Below the pieces are notes generated by a model. The model saw only the letters and a program-made list of their open reading frames with translations. It did not search any database and was not told the origin of the DNA. The translations under genes and the position numbers were made by a program. From Citrobacter werkmanii NBRC 105721 (lineage in GTDB: Bacteria; Pseudomonadota; Gammaproteobacteria; Enterobacterales; Enterobacteriaceae): 64,000 nt of DNA. Positions 25,009-48,008 of the stretch are shown one piece after another. The stretch lies in the NCBI GenBank assembly GCA_000759755.1, contig BBMW01000011.1:404310-468309 (forward strand), in the 5' to 3' direction. How positions within the stretch are numbered: position 1 is the stretch's first letter; each line of letters opens with the position of its first letter.

Positions 25009-25022
25009 TTAGATATATCTAA
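25009..25022. promoter_or_regulatory. YqjI autoregulatory operator
   Basis: TTAGATATATCTAA is a perfect 14-bp palindrome 17 bp before the yqjI start. A related TTTAGATATAAATT lies directly to its left. It probably binds YqjI itself. Confidence 0.6.
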
Positions 25023-25038
25023 ATAACATCAGGAGACG

Positions 25039-25719
25039 ATGATGCAAAACCATCATGAAGGTTGCTGTAAACATACAGAGCACCAACACGAAGGCTGCTG
25101 CAAGGGTGAAGGACATCACCACGAAAGCCGCCACAGTGAGCACCATGCAGGCTGCTGCAAAAGTGAAGAGCATCGCCACGCAGGCTGTCACCAGGAACAT
25201 CACCACGAACAGGGTTGCGGACGCCGCCACGGTCGCGGCGGAGGTGGTGGTCGTCGCCAGCGCTTCTTCGGTCACGGCGAATTACGCCTGGTGATTCTGG
25301 ATATCCTGACCCGCGACGCCAGCCACGGCTATGAACTGATTAAAGCGATTGAAACCCTGACCCAGGGTAACTACACCCCGAGCCCGGGCGTTATCTATCC
25401 GACGCTGGATCTGTTGCAGGATCAGGCCCTGATCGCCATCAGCGACGAGGAAGGCGGGCGTAAGCAAATTGCCATCACGACTCAAGGTCTGCAGTGGCTG
25501 GATGAGAACCGCGAACATCTGGAACATATCCACGAACGTATTAAAGCCCGCTGTGTGGGTTTTGAATTACGTAAAAATCCACAGATGAAACGCGCGCTGG
25601 AGAACTTCAAAGCTGTGCTGGACCTACGCGTCAATCATGGTGATACCAGCGAGGCGCAGATCAAAAAAATCATTGGTATTATCGATCGCGCCGCGCTGGA
25701 CATTACTCAGTTAGATTAA
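25039..25719 (+). CDS. yqjI: Nickel-responsive PadR-family repressor YqjI
   Basis: The 226-residue protein has an N-terminal metal-binding region of about 75 residues crowded with His and Cys. It carries repeated HEGCCK/HAGCCK units (four counting HAGCH) and an RGGGGGRRQRFFGHGELRL junction. The PadR winged helix (LDILTRDASHGYELIKAIET, TPSPGVIYPTLDLLQDQALI) and a C-terminal helical part follow. In E. coli, YqjI represses yqjH and itself, and nickel or iron weakens DNA binding. The E. coli protein is 207 residues, so the metal arm is longer here. AGGAG stands before ATG 25039, and a second ATG follows directly. Confidence 0.94.
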   Translation: MMQNHHEGCCKHTEHQHEGCCKGEGHHHESRHSEHHAGCCKSEEHRHAGCHQEHHHEQGCGRRHGRGGGGGRRQRFFGHGELRLVILDILTRDASHGYELIKAIETLTQGNYTPSPGVIYPTLDLLQDQALIAISDEEGGRKQIAITTQGLQWLDENREHLEHIHERIKARCVGFELRKNPQMKRALENFKAVLDLRVNHGDTSEAQIKKIIGIIDRAALDITQLD

Positions 25720-25725
25720 TCTGCG

Positions 25726-25762
25726 CAGCAGGCGGAACCCGTGTCCGGCGTTGCGCCTGCTG
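25726..25762. terminator. Shared hairpin between yqjI and aer
   Basis: CAGCAGGCG and CGCCTGCTG form a 9-bp stem around a GC-rich loop, between convergent genes. No long T-run follows on either side, so it may be a weak or factor-assisted terminator. Confidence 0.5.
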
Positions 25763-25771
25763 TGGTTAAGA

Positions 25772-27292
25772 TTAATGCAGCACCGTGACCGCATCTTCCA
25801 GACGACCCGCGCGATGTTTCACCATCGCGGAAATCTTGGCGCTCTCTTCAACCAGTTCGGCATTTTTCTGCGTAATGCTGCTCAGTTCATTCACCGCACG
25901 AGTCAGGCTGGAAAGACCATCGGACTGTTCCAGCGTTGAGTGGCTGATTTGGGCGATCAACTGAGTGACGTTTTGCACCTGCGCCACAATATCGTCCATC
26001 GTGCGCCCCGCGGCGTGCACCTGATCGGAGCCGGACTGCACCTTATCGGCGCTGGCATCAATCAGCTTGCGAATATCATTGGCTGCACTGGCGCTACGAC
26101 TGGCAAGATGACGCACTTCTCCCGCCACTACGGCGAAGCCTTTGCCCTGCTCGCCCGCCCTCGCGGCTTCAACGGCGGCGTTCAAAGCCAGAATATTGGT
26201 CTGGAAAGCAATATCGTTAATCAGCGTGGTAATGGTGCCGATCCGCTGAGTGCTGTTGGCAATATCATCCATGGTTTTGATGACGGTATCCATCGCCTCG
26301 CCGCCGTGCGTTGCCGCGCTGCTGGCAGCAATCGAGAGTTTATCGGCTGCGGCGGCGGTCTCAGAATTTTGTTTCACCGACGCCGCCATCTGATTCATGG
26401 TGGCCACCGTTTCCTGCACATTCTCTACGGTCTGCTGCGTATGCTTGTTTAAATCATCACTGCCTTTCGCCAGCGTTTCGCTGTCGCTGCGCACACAACT
26501 CACCTGGCTGGAGACATCATGGATGAGCCAACGGCACATTAACCCCAGTTGCCCCACCGCTCGCAGCATCAAGCCCAGTTCATCGCAGCGGTTAAGATGC
26601 GACACGCTGTTGCGCTCACCGGTCGCCACTTTCAACGCCTGACGCGCGACATTCTCGATGGGACGCACAATTTGCCATTCGAAAATAGCCGTCCCCAGCA
26701 GCATTACCAACGCACTCATCAACAGTATCGGCCATTCGGCGCCCATTTGCTGCAATGCGGTCGCCAGTACGACAAACATCAATGCCATCACGCTGCGTAC
26801 CCGCCAGCGAATCGGCAGTGCCGGGAGTTTACCCAGCCAGCCTTTGCGTACCACCAAACCTTTATGAATACGTCGGTTGCAACGTCCTTCATTCAGCGCC
26901 TTATATAAAGGCTCTACTGCCGCAATCTCTTCGTCAGTTGCCCGGGTGCGAATCGACATATACCCGGTCACTCGCCCTTCCCGCACCATCGGCACCGCGT
27001 TGGCCCTCACCCAGTAGTGATCGCCATTCTTACGCCGGTTTTTCACAATGCCGCTCCACGGCTCACCCTGTTTGAGGGTGTACCACATATCCGCGAATGC
27101 CGCTTTTGGCATGTCCGGATGACGAACCAGGTTGTGCGGCTTATCGAGCAATTCATTCAGTTGATAGCCGCTGACCTGGACAAAGGTATCGTTAGCATGA
27201 GTGATATAGCTTTGTAAGTCGGTGGTGGACATGAGGGTGATATCATCATCCAGCGGTGTATTTTGCTGACTAACGTAGGGATGAGCAGACAT
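25772..27292 (-). CDS. aer: Aerotaxis/redox receptor Aer
   Basis: The 506-residue protein equals E. coli Aer in length. The N-terminal PAS domain binds FAD ([40 protein letters not shown]). A hydrophobic segment near residues 165-205 anchors it with almost no periplasmic part, followed by HAMP. The methyl-accepting hairpin tip is [20 protein letters not shown] and [20 protein letters not shown]. It senses electron-transport redox state and signals CheA-CheW. It has no NWETF-type CheR pentapeptide at its end, as in E. coli. A flagellar sigma-28 promoter lies upstream. Confidence 0.96.
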   Translation of the reverse strand: MSAHPYVSQQNTPLDDDITLMSTTDLQSYITHANDTFVQVSGYQLNELLDKPHNLVRHPDMPKAAFADMWYTLKQGEPWSGIVKNRRKNGDHYWVRANAVPMVREGRVTGYMSIRTRATDEEIAAVEPLYKALNEGRCNRRIHKGLVVRKGWLGKLPALPIRWRVRSVMALMFVVLATALQQMGAEWPILLMSALVMLLGTAIFEWQIVRPIENVARQALKVATGERNSVSHLNRCDELGLMLRAVGQLGLMCRWLIHDVSSQVSCVRSDSETLAKGSDDLNKHTQQTVENVQETVATMNQMAASVKQNSETAAAADKLSIAASSAATHGGEAMDTVIKTMDDIANSTQRIGTITTLINDIAFQTNILALNAAVEAARAGEQGKGFAVVAGEVRHLASRSASAANDIRKLIDASADKVQSGSDQVHAAGRTMDDIVAQVQNVTQLIAQISHSTLEQSDGLSSLTRAVNELSSITQKNAELVEESAKISAMVKHRAGRLEDAVTVLH

Positions 27293-27343
27293 GGTTGCGT
27301 CCTGTGCAGGTTATCTGGTTGTTAACTCTTTCGGCTTATGTTA

Positions 27344-27370
27344 TTTCGGCGATAATGTTTTTATCTTTAG
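27344..27370 (-). promoter_or_regulatory. Sigma-28 (FliA) promoter for aer
   Basis: On the minus strand TAAAGATA is followed by 11 nt and then GCCGAAAT. The FliA consensus is TAAAGTTT-N11-GCCGATAA. The spacing is exact, and aer is FliA-dependent in E. coli. Confidence 0.7.
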
Positions 27371-27587
27371 TTGTTAAATTTGATTTAGATCGCAATTTGC
27401 GATTAAACCTCAAAATCTGTACGCATTCTAATTCGTTGATTTAAAATACTTTCATTAGGTAACTATTCAATTGCACGTCTTCTCCCGCACCGTGACAGTG
27501 CAAACATTGCCCATTTTTAGCGCAAATACGCGTTTATTCGATCTGTTTTCAGGTGCCAAATCTGGGCAAAATGCCAGCAAATGTTAA

Positions 27588-29102
<1,515 letters not shown>

Positions 29103-29104
29103 TA

Positions 29105-29181
29105 CCTGTCGGATGGCGCTGTGAGTATCTGGCCTACGAAAGTGTGTCCTTTGTAGGCTCAGGCGTAGCCGCCATCCGGCA
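29105..29181. repeat. BIME between patA and ygjH
   Basis: Inverted REP units CTGTCGGATGGCGCTGTGAG and CGTAGCCGCCATCCGGCAG flank a spacer with TGGCCTACGAAAG. They lie between convergent genes. Confidence 0.75.
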
Positions 29182-29193
29182 GAATCACACAAC

Positions 29194-29586
<393 letters not shown>

Positions 29587-29717
29587 TCAAAAGCAGGAAA
29601 ATGACGTACTCATCACACTCTTCAAGCCCAGTTTTACCCCGAGCATGTCAATTAAACGTGCTTTTTTTACTGAAAACAGATGAATAGATAAGCACTTCAT
29701 TTACAATGCGCAGGTAA

Positions 29718-30719
<1,002 letters not shown>

Positions 30720-30835
30720 AATCCCCCGTTAACCCGCCTGGTTTCTTCTGATGCCGGGCGCGCATTGTCATGCATTCTTTTCTGCGTCCGAATTATTTTC
30801 GTGATCCAGTTAAAGTAAATCACCTCACTCGCTAT

Positions 30836-35964
<5,129 letters not shown>

Positions 35965-36038
35965 TGACTAAAACAGAATAACAATAAAAAATATTCACCA
36001 AGGCTATAACAATAAAAATTATCTTTTATTTGGCTTAG

Positions 36039-39477
<3,439 letters not shown>

Positions 39478-39489
39478 GCTGTGACATAT

Positions 39490-39570
39490 CGCCGGATAGC
39501 GCTTCGCTTATCCGGCCTACCAAGGACACATTTTCACAGGCCGGATAAGGCGCTTGCACCGACATCCGGC
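39490..39570. repeat. BIME after ygjK
   Basis: Three REP arms are visible: GCCGGATAGCGCTTCGCTTA and TCCGGCCTACC, then GGCCGGATAAGGCGCTTGCA with CATCCGGC. It lies between ygjK and fadH. Confidence 0.75.
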
Positions 39571-39686
39571 AAATTCGTTCTCTGGCTCCACTCCTTTTTT
39601 GAATCCCATCACAATCACGGCATTCCCCTTTTCCCTTTTACGCTGCGACGGCTAAATTATTAACTCATCCGACCACATAACAATAA

Positions 39687-41726
<2,040 letters not shown>

Positions 41727-41738
41727 CATCATGTCTTT

Positions 41739-41776
41739 CGTAGGCCGGATAAGGCGCTCACGCCTCCATCCGGCAT
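41739..41776. repeat. REP element between fadH and rlmG
   Basis: CGTAGGCCGGATAAGGCGCT followed by CACGCCTCCATCCGGCAT is a single REP hairpin between convergent genes. Confidence 0.8.
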
Positions 41777-41782
41777 ACGCGA

Positions 41783-42919
41783 TTACCGACGACGACCTAA
41801 TTTCACCGATTTGAGAATCACAAACTTATTATTGGTGGCGATGGTCTCGCAGTTGCCGAAAATCTTCTTCAGCTTGTGGAAGTAGTCGAGGTGACGGTTC
41901 GCCACAATATACAGCTCACCGTTAATCTTCAGACAGCGGCGGGCGTGATGGAACATCTCCCAGGCGATATTGTCGGTCAGCGCGTGCTTCTGATGGAACG
42001 GCGGGTTGCACAGGACGGCATTAAAGCGGAACGGCTCAACCCCGGACAGCGCGTTGTTAATCATAAACTCGCAGCGATCCAGCGCCTCAGGCATGTTGCT
42101 TTCGACGTTCAGACGACTTGACGCCACCGCCATCGGCGATTCATCCACAAACACCACGCTGGCTTGCGGGTTTTTCTCCAGCAATGTCAGGCCAATCACG
42201 CCATTCCCACAGCCGAGATCGACAATCTCCCCTTCAAGATTTGCAGGCAGGTGCTCGATGAAGAAGCGCGCGCCGATATCCAGTCCTGTACGAGAGAAAA
42301 CGTTGGCGTGGTTATGGATAGTCCAGTCGGTACCTTCCAGCTTCCAGCTCAGCGTTTGCGAAGCAGCGGCCAGTTCAGGTTTGCTGAACGTACAGTTGAT
42401 CAGACGAGCTTTTTTCCACGCCAGCGTCGTGGTGGTTGGACCCAACACCTTTTCAAACAGCTCCAGCGTCGAGGTATGAATATCGCGTGCTTTCGCTCCG
42501 GCAATAATCCGCGTTTGCGGCGTCACCACTTCACGCAGCGCGCGTAACTGCTGCTCCAGCAACGCCATGGTTTTGGGGATTTTAATCAGCACCACGCCCG
42601 GCGCCTGCGGGTATTCCGCGTTGCTGTCGAGGAACTTGACGCTCGACTCGGCGATGTCGTTATGACGCAGATTTTCGCGCGTCGCCAGCTCGCTTAAGTA
42701 GGAGTCGCCGATGCTGTACGGCGTGTGCTCCGCCAGCGCACAGCCCAGCGCGCCAAAGGTATCATTCAGGATCAGCACCGGGCCGCTAATCTCGGTATCG
42801 TCCAGCTGTTGCAGCAGATATTCATCCGCCGCTTCCCACGCCAGCAGCGGGTTAACGTCATCCGTCTCCGGGAAACGTTTAAGTGACAGCGAACGGAAAC
42901 CGTTGTCTATGTGGCTCAT
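41783..42919 (-). CDS. rlmG: 23S rRNA G1835 N2-methyltransferase RlmG
   Basis: The 378-residue protein starts [20 protein letters not shown]. The C-terminal half is a SAM methyltransferase with the [20 protein letters not shown] motif I and the N6/N2-type catalytic NPPF in [15 protein letters not shown]. The N-terminal half is a degenerate copy of the same fold. It methylates G1835 of 23S rRNA. A GGAGG site fixes the ATG at 42919. The longer frame (42949) lacks support. Confidence 0.96.
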   Translation of the reverse strand: MSHIDNGFRSLSLKRFPETDDVNPLLAWEAADEYLLQQLDDTEISGPVLILNDTFGALGCALAEHTPYSIGDSYLSELATRENLRHNDIAESSVKFLDSNAEYPQAPGVVLIKIPKTMALLEQQLRALREVVTPQTRIIAGAKARDIHTSTLELFEKVLGPTTTTLAWKKARLINCTFSKPELAAASQTLSWKLEGTDWTIHNHANVFSRTGLDIGARFFIEHLPANLEGEIVDLGCGNGVIGLTLLEKNPQASVVFVDESPMAVASSRLNVESNMPEALDRCEFMINNALSGVEPFRFNAVLCNPPFHQKHALTDNIAWEMFHHARRCLKINGELYIVANRHLDYFHKLKKIFGNCETIATNNKFVILKSVKLGRRR

Positions 42920-43001
42920 CGGCCCTCCTGAATGGTAAAATTTCGGCATATCCCTGAAAAGGGTGCGTGAGTATACACTTTTATGATTTGCGTGGACATT
43001 A

Positions 43002-43502
43002 ATGAACCAACTAACTTATCTCCAGGGCTATCCTGAGCACTTACTCGCCCAGGTTCGAACCTTGATTAGCGAGCAGCGTCTGGGTGCAGTGCTGGAGAAG
43101 CGCTATCCGGGTACGCATGACTTCGCGACCGACAAAGCGCTCTGGCAATATACGCAAGATCTGAAAAACCAGTTTCTGCGCAATGCTCCACCGCTGAATA
43201 AGGTGATGTACGACAGCAAGATCCACGTTCTGAAGAATGCGCTGGGGCTGCATACCGCCGTCTCCCGCGTGCAGGGCGGCAAGCTAAAAGCCAAAGCGGA
43301 GATCCGCGTGGCGACCGTTTTTCGCAATGCCCCGGAACCTTTCCTGCGTATGATCGTGGTCCATGAACTGGCGCATCTGAAAGAAAAAGAGCATGACAAA
43401 GCGTTTTACCAACTGTGCTGCCATATGGAACCTCAGTACCATCAACTGGAGTTCGATACCCGCCTGTGGTTAACGCAACAATCGTTAAAGCAAAGTGCGT
43501 AG
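43002..43502 (+). CDS. ygjP: YgjP, zinc-peptidase-like metal protein (SprT-type HExxH)
   Basis: The 166-residue protein carries [18 protein letters not shown] with His121, His125 and a third ligand His131, the layout of the YgjP/DUF45 zinc metallopeptidase family. The E. coli protein has been reported to act as a UTP pyrophosphatase, so the fold may not be used for proteolysis. It is divergent from rlmG. In E. coli ygjQ follows it, but here the next gene is ygjR. Confidence 0.9.
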   Translation: MNQLTYLQGYPEHLLAQVRTLISEQRLGAVLEKRYPGTHDFATDKALWQYTQDLKNQFLRNAPPLNKVMYDSKIHVLKNALGLHTAVSRVQGGKLKAKAEIRVATVFRNAPEPFLRMIVVHELAHLKEKEHDKAFYQLCCHMEPQYHQLEFDTRLWLTQQSLKQSA

Positions 43503-43574
43503 TCGCGCACTGGCTTTGTCTTCAAGGCATGCTAAATTGACGAAAGGATCCCTTTTAGCAGCCTGAAGGCCTTT

Positions 43575-44573
43575 ATGATACGTTTCGCAGTAATTGGCAC
43601 AAACTGGATCACCCGCCAGTTTGTCGATGCCGCCCATGAAACCGGCAAGTATAAGTTAACCGCAGTGTATTCCCGCAGTCTTGAGCAGGCACAGACCTTC
43701 GCCAACGATTACCCCGTCGAGCACCTGTTTACCTCGCTGGAGGCGATGGCCAATAGTGATGCGATTGACGCCGTCTACATCGCCAGTCCAAACTCCCTGC
43801 ACTTCCCGCAGACAGAGCTATTTTTGCAGCACAAAAAGCATGTCATTTGCGAAAAGCCGCTGGCCTCAAATCTGGCGCAAGCTGAAGCCGCTATCGCCTG
43901 CGCGCGCGAAAATCAGGTCGTGCTGTTTGAAGCATTTAAGACCGCCAGCCTGCCTAACTTCCTGCTGCTGCAGCAAGCGTTACCCAAAGTGGGCAGAATC
44001 AGGAAAGCCTTTATCAATTACTGCCAGTACTCCTCGCGTTACCAGCGTTATCTGGACGGTGAAAATCCGAATACGTTTAATCCGGCGTTCTCTAACGGTT
44101 CGATTATGGATATCGGCTTTTACTGCCTGGCCTCAGCGATTGCGCTTTGGGGCGAACCGCAGAGCGTTCAGGCCAGCGCCAGCCTGCTGGAAAGTGGTGT
44201 GGATGCCCACGGCGTGGTCGTGCTTAATTACGGTGATTTCAGCGTCACACTCCAGCACTCCAAAGTCAGCGACTCGGTATTAGCCAGTGAAATTCAGGGC
44301 GAGTCGGGTTCGCTGGTCATTGAGCATATCTCTGAGTGTCAGAAAGTATGCTTCGTTGCGCGTGGTGGCAAAACGCAGGATCTGACGGTGCCTCAGCATA
44401 TCAATACGATGCTGTATGAGGCAGAGACTTTTGCTCATCTGGTTGAATCCGGCGAAGTGGATCATCCGGCACTGAACGTCAGCCGTATCACCGCCAAACT
44501 GCAAACGGAAATTCGCCGTCAGACCGGCGTGATTTTCCCGGCAGATGAAACGGTAACATCGCTGACTGCGTAA
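43575..44573 (+). CDS. ygjR: Gfo/Idh/MocA-family oxidoreductase YgjR
   Basis: The 332-residue NAD(P)-dependent dehydrogenase-like protein starts MIRFAVIGTNWITRQFVDAA. The nucleotide fold continues with the signature EKPLASN in HVICEKPLASNLAQAEAAIA. The C-terminal substrate domain (GSIMDIGFYCLASAIALWG) has the typical Asp-Ile-Gly-x-Tyr. The substrate is unknown, and sugars or inositols are usual for the family. It starts 72 bp after ygjP, the gap where E. coli keeps ygjQ. Confidence 0.9.
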   Translation: MIRFAVIGTNWITRQFVDAAHETGKYKLTAVYSRSLEQAQTFANDYPVEHLFTSLEAMANSDAIDAVYIASPNSLHFPQTELFLQHKKHVICEKPLASNLAQAEAAIACARENQVVLFEAFKTASLPNFLLLQQALPKVGRIRKAFINYCQYSSRYQRYLDGENPNTFNPAFSNGSIMDIGFYCLASAIALWGEPQSVQASASLLESGVDAHGVVVLNYGDFSVTLQHSKVSDSVLASEIQGESGSLVIEHISECQKVCFVARGGKTQDLTVPQHINTMLYEAETFAHLVESGEVDHPALNVSRITAKLQTEIRRQTGVIFPADETVTSLTA

Positions 44574-44639
44574 AGGTATGTAAAACAAATGTTGCAGGCC
44601 ATTGACTGCATGCATGGCCTGTAATATTTTGTAACCCGC

Positions 44640-44835
44640 AAAGGGGAGTAACTTCGTTGTCGGTTGATCGTCATTACGATGTGTGCAAAACCACATCCGG
44701 TCACCGGGCAACAACAAAGGAATACGCTAGCGTATTCCTTTGTTGTTGTAAGTGAGACCTTGCCGAATGGCAAGGTCTATGCATAAAAAGCAACGGCTAA
44801 CGTCATTCGGCGTTGGCCGTTTTTTTATGCATGGG
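44640..44835 (+). ncRNA. yybP-ykoY (PRE) manganese/pH riboswitch of alx
   Basis: The alx leader carries the layered hairpins of this class. A junction region ends CCACATCCGGTCACCGGGCA. The AAGGAATACGC/GCGTATTCCTT stem follows at about 44716-44741, then GACCTTGCC/GGCAAGGTC at about 44757-44777. Last comes a long terminator-like hairpin, ATGCATAAAAAGCAACGGC to GCCGTTTTTTTATGCAT (44779-44832), with a T-run inside its right arm. GGGGGAAT, the ribosome-binding site, follows directly. In E. coli, Mn2+ and alkaline pH change folding and turn alx on. Confidence 0.8.
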
Positions 44836-44841
44836 GGAATT

Positions 44842-45810
44842 ATGAATACTGTCGGCACACCGTTGTTGTGGGGCGGCTTCGCTGTTGTGGTGGTGATTAT
44901 GTTGGCCATCGACCTGCTGCTACAGGGTCGTCGTGGCGCACATACCATGTCGATGAAGCAGGCGGCAGCCTGGTCCATCGTCTGGGTCACGCTGTCGTTA
45001 CTGTTTAACGCCGCCTTCTGGTGGTACCTGGCCCAAACGCAGGGCCGCGCCGTTGCCGACCCACAGGCGCTGGCGTTTCTTACCGGCTATCTGATCGAGA
45101 AATCACTGGCGGTAGATAACGTCTTTGTCTGGCTGATGCTGTTCAGCTACTTCTCGGTACCGCCTGCGTTACAGCGTCGGGTACTGGTGTACGGCGTACT
45201 GGGCGCGATTGTGCTGCGTACGATTATGATCTTCGCAGGTAGCTGGCTTATCGCCCAGTTCGAATGGCTGCTGTACGTGTTTGGCGCGTTCCTGCTGTTT
45301 ACCGGCGTGAAGATGGCGCTGGCGAAAGAAGATGCTTCCGGTATCGGCGACAGACCGTTAGTCCGCTGGCTGCGTAGTCATTTACGCATGACCGATACCA
45401 TCGAAGACGAAAAATTCTTCGTGCGTAAAAACGGACTGCTGTTCGTCACGCCGTTGATGCTGGTGTTGATTCTGGTTGAGCTGAGTGATGTCATTTTTGC
45501 CGTCGACAGTATTCCGGCAATCTTCGCCGTCACAACCGACCCGTTCATCGTGTTGACCTCAAACCTGTTTGCTATTTTGGGTCTGCGTGCGATGTACTTC
45601 CTGCTGGCTGGCGTGGCAGAGCGTTTCTCCATGCTGAAATACGGCTTGTCGGTCATTTTGGTGTTTATCGGTATTAAGATGCTGATCGTCGATTTCTATC
45701 ATATCCCGATCGCTATCTCGTTAGGCGTGGTGTTCGGTATTCTGTTCGTTACGCTGGTCGTGAATGCGTGGGTTAATCACCAGCACGATAAAAAGCAGCA
45801 AATACAGTAA
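44842..45810 (+). CDS. alx: Alx, TerC-family membrane protein (manganese/pH induced)
   Basis: The 322-residue inner-membrane protein has about nine hydrophobic segments and the TerC motifs [20 protein letters not shown] and [20 protein letters not shown]. The acidic residues in these membrane motifs are the presumed metal path. In E. coli Alx contributes to manganese export and is induced by alkali through the leader RNA. The start [15 protein letters not shown] follows GGGGGAAT. The longer frame from 44752 runs through the riboswitch and is not coding. Confidence 0.95.
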   Translation: MNTVGTPLLWGGFAVVVVIMLAIDLLLQGRRGAHTMSMKQAAAWSIVWVTLSLLFNAAFWWYLAQTQGRAVADPQALAFLTGYLIEKSLAVDNVFVWLMLFSYFSVPPALQRRVLVYGVLGAIVLRTIMIFAGSWLIAQFEWLLYVFGAFLLFTGVKMALAKEDASGIGDRPLVRWLRSHLRMTDTIEDEKFFVRKNGLLFVTPLMLVLILVELSDVIFAVDSIPAIFAVTTDPFIVLTSNLFAILGLRAMYFLLAGVAERFSMLKYGLSVILVFIGIKMLIVDFYHIPIAISLGVVFGILFVTLVVNAWVNHQHDKKQQIQ

Positions 45811-45827
45811 GTTTCATCCGCTAGCTG

Positions 45828-45868
45828 AAAAAGCCCGACAGCACACTGCGTGCGTCGGGCTTTTTGTT
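45828..45868 (+). terminator. alx terminator
   Basis: AAAAAGCCCGAC and GTCGGGCTTTTTG form a 12-bp stem with T-run, 18 nt after the alx stop. The A-rich left arm would also work on the opposite strand. Confidence 0.92.
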
Positions 45869-46054
45869 TATCATGTCAAATTAATGTTAATTTAAAGTTA
45901 TAAAACATGATCTGAACGCAAAAATCAGGAGATTTCGCTTCCCGGGACTTCATCTTTCCTTATACTCAACCAGGCAAACACTTTGTTACATCCAGAAAGA
46001 TGCGTCATCAGAATGCACACTGGATGGGCAACAACACAATGAAAGGATTACTAC

Positions 46055-47299
46055 ATGACTACGCAACGTTCATCGGGGCTATTCTCGCGTTTGGCGCAAG
46101 GGAGCCTGGTTAAACAAATTTTGATCGGTTTGGTACTGGGGATATTGTTGGCGCTGGTGTCAAAACCTGCTGCAGAAGCCGTCGGGCTGTTGGGTACGCT
46201 GTTCGTTGGCGCATTAAAAGCCGTGGCCCCTGTTCTGGTCCTGATGCTGGTTATGGCGTCCATCGCCAACCACCAGCACGGACAAAAAACCAATATCCGT
46301 CCAATCCTGTTCCTTTACCTGCTCGGTACTTTTTCCGCAGCGTTAGCAGCGGTTGTCTTCAGCTTCGCCTTCCCGTCCACACTGCATCTTTCCAGCAGCG
46401 CCAGCGACATCGTACCGCCATCCGGCATTGTCGAAGTGATGCGTGGCCTGCTGATGAGTATGGTTTCTAACCCGATTGATGCCCTGCTTAACGCCAACTA
46501 TATCGGCATTCTGGTATGGGCCGTCGGCCTGGGCTTTGCGCTGCGTCATGGGAATGAAACGACCAAAAATCTGGTCAATGATATGTCCAACGCCGTCACC
46601 TTTATGGTGAAGCTGGTGATTCGTTTCGCGCCAATTGGGATCTTCGGCCTGGTCTCCTCCACGCTGGCAACCACCGGTTTTGCCACGCTTTGGGGCTACG
46701 CTCAGCTGCTGACCGTGCTGGTAGGTTGTATGCTGCTGGTAGCGCTGGTGGTTAACCCGCTGCTGGTATTCTGGAAAATTCGCCGTAACCCGTATCCGCT
46801 GGTGCTGGTCTGTCTGCGTGAAAGCGGCGTGTATGCCTTCTTTACCCGCAGCTCCGCGGCAAACATTCCGGTGAATATGGCGCTGTGTGAGAAGTTGAAT
46901 CTGGATCGTGATACCTACTCGGTTTCTATTCCGCTGGGGGCCACCATCAATATGGCGGGTGCGGCGATCACCATTACCGTGCTGACGCTGGCGGCGGTGA
47001 ATACGCTGGGTATTCCGGTCGATTTACCGACAGCGCTGTTACTCAGCGTGGTGGCTTCGCTGTGTGCCTGCGGCGCATCGGGCGTGGCGGGCGGTTCTCT
47101 GCTGTTAATCCCCCTGGCATGCAACATGTTCGGGATTCCGAATGATATCGCCATGCAGGTGGTTGCCGTTGGCTTTATCATCGGCGTGCTGCAGGACTCC
47201 TGTGAAACGGCATTAAACTCTTCTACAGACGTCCTGTTTACCGCTGCTGCCTGTCAGGCAGAAGACGAACGTCTGGCCAACAACGCCCTGCGCGGCTAA
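46055..47299 (+). CDS. sstT: Na+/serine-threonine symporter SstT
   Basis: The 414-residue dicarboxylate/amino-acid:cation symporter (DAACS) family member starts [20 protein letters not shown]. It has about eight to nine membrane segments, the serine-rich loop [20 protein letters not shown], and the re-entrant/substrate motifs [20 protein letters not shown] and [20 protein letters not shown]. It imports serine and threonine with sodium. AAAGGAT precedes the ATG. In related enterobacteria its mRNA is a GcvB small-RNA target. It converges on ygjV. Confidence 0.96.
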   Translation: MTTQRSSGLFSRLAQGSLVKQILIGLVLGILLALVSKPAAEAVGLLGTLFVGALKAVAPVLVLMLVMASIANHQHGQKTNIRPILFLYLLGTFSAALAAVVFSFAFPSTLHLSSSASDIVPPSGIVEVMRGLLMSMVSNPIDALLNANYIGILVWAVGLGFALRHGNETTKNLVNDMSNAVTFMVKLVIRFAPIGIFGLVSSTLATTGFATLWGYAQLLTVLVGCMLLVALVVNPLLVFWKIRRNPYPLVLVCLRESGVYAFFTRSSAANIPVNMALCEKLNLDRDTYSVSIPLGATINMAGAAITITVLTLAAVNTLGIPVDLPTALLLSVVASLCACGASGVAGGSLLLIPLACNMFGIPNDIAMQVVAVGFIIGVLQDSCETALNSSTDVLFTAAACQAEDERLANNALRG

Positions 47300-47315
47300 T
47301 CTCTGCTCCCCTCCG

Positions 47316-47870
47316 TCATCGGGCGGAGGGGTTACTATCTTGTACGCTTTTTTCAATTTTGAACGGATCAATTCCGCGTTTTTGCATCCGCCGGAAGCGA
47401 ATAATATTCAAGCCGTTCATCACCAGAAAACTCCCTTCGATCATCGTCCCGCCAATCGATCCCAGCCAGAAGTTATGGATAACCCAGCAAGCGGTTGCGC
47501 ACCACATAACGCAACGCACGGTTAACCCTTGGCAGCGAAACAGCGCCCAGGTGCTGGCCAGCGTGCCGATTATCGGCAACAGCTCCATCGCATGCTGTAA
47601 TTTCGCCAGCCCGAGAACCAGGGTGAGGATAATAAAAACGGTCATTACCCACAGTTTACGGGTATGCATCGAGACGAGTGTGCGGATGGTATTGAGCTCA
47701 GCGCTCATTCCTGCAGGCCAGGCGCCCATCAGGAAAAAATGCACGCCAATGGTGGCGCTATAGACAGCGAGTTGCAGCCGGAACCGACGCTCATCGCGAT
47801 TGAAAAAGGTGGTAATGCCGATTAGAAAGGCGATGACACCTACGCCCTGGGCCAGCCAATACGCGGTCAT
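47316..47870 (-). CDS. ygjV: Inner-membrane protein YgjV
   Basis: The 184-residue protein has four to six hydrophobic segments (MTAYWLAQGVGVIAFLIGIT, LWVMTVFIILTLVLGLAKLQ). It belongs to the YgjV/imm10-like membrane family of unknown role, and E. coli has the same gene here at 183 residues. The ATG at 47870 gives the conserved start. The longer frame to 47930 runs into the REP element. It is convergent with sstT. Confidence 0.9.
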   Translation of the reverse strand: MTAYWLAQGVGVIAFLIGITTFFNRDERRFRLQLAVYSATIGVHFFLMGAWPAGMSAELNTIRTLVSMHTRKLWVMTVFIILTLVLGLAKLQHAMELLPIIGTLASTWALFRCQGLTVRCVMWCATACWVIHNFWLGSIGGTMIEGSFLVMNGLNIIRFRRMQKRGIDPFKIEKSVQDSNPSAR

Positions 47871-47892
47871 GCAAGCAACCCCAATTCTATCT

Positions 47893-47970
47893 CGTAGGCC
47901 GGATAAGGCGAGTTCGCCACCATCCGGCAACGGTTTGTGCCTGATGGCGCTGCGCTTATCAGGCCTACGG
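47893..47970. repeat. BIME between ygjV and uxaA
   Basis: CGTAGGCCGGATAAGGCGAG with CACCATCCGGCA is followed by a second unit, TGCCTGATGGCGCTGCGCTT with ATCAGGCCTACGG. Confidence 0.8.
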
Positions 47971-48008
47971 TTTGCGCAGACCTGTATGCAGGTACCATCA
48001 GGTATTTA

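Noticed and set aside
25009-25275. Minus-strand open frame opposite the yqjI His/Cys region
   Set aside because: Its Ala/Val/Thr-rich text is the reverse reading of His and Cys codons. It is not a gene.
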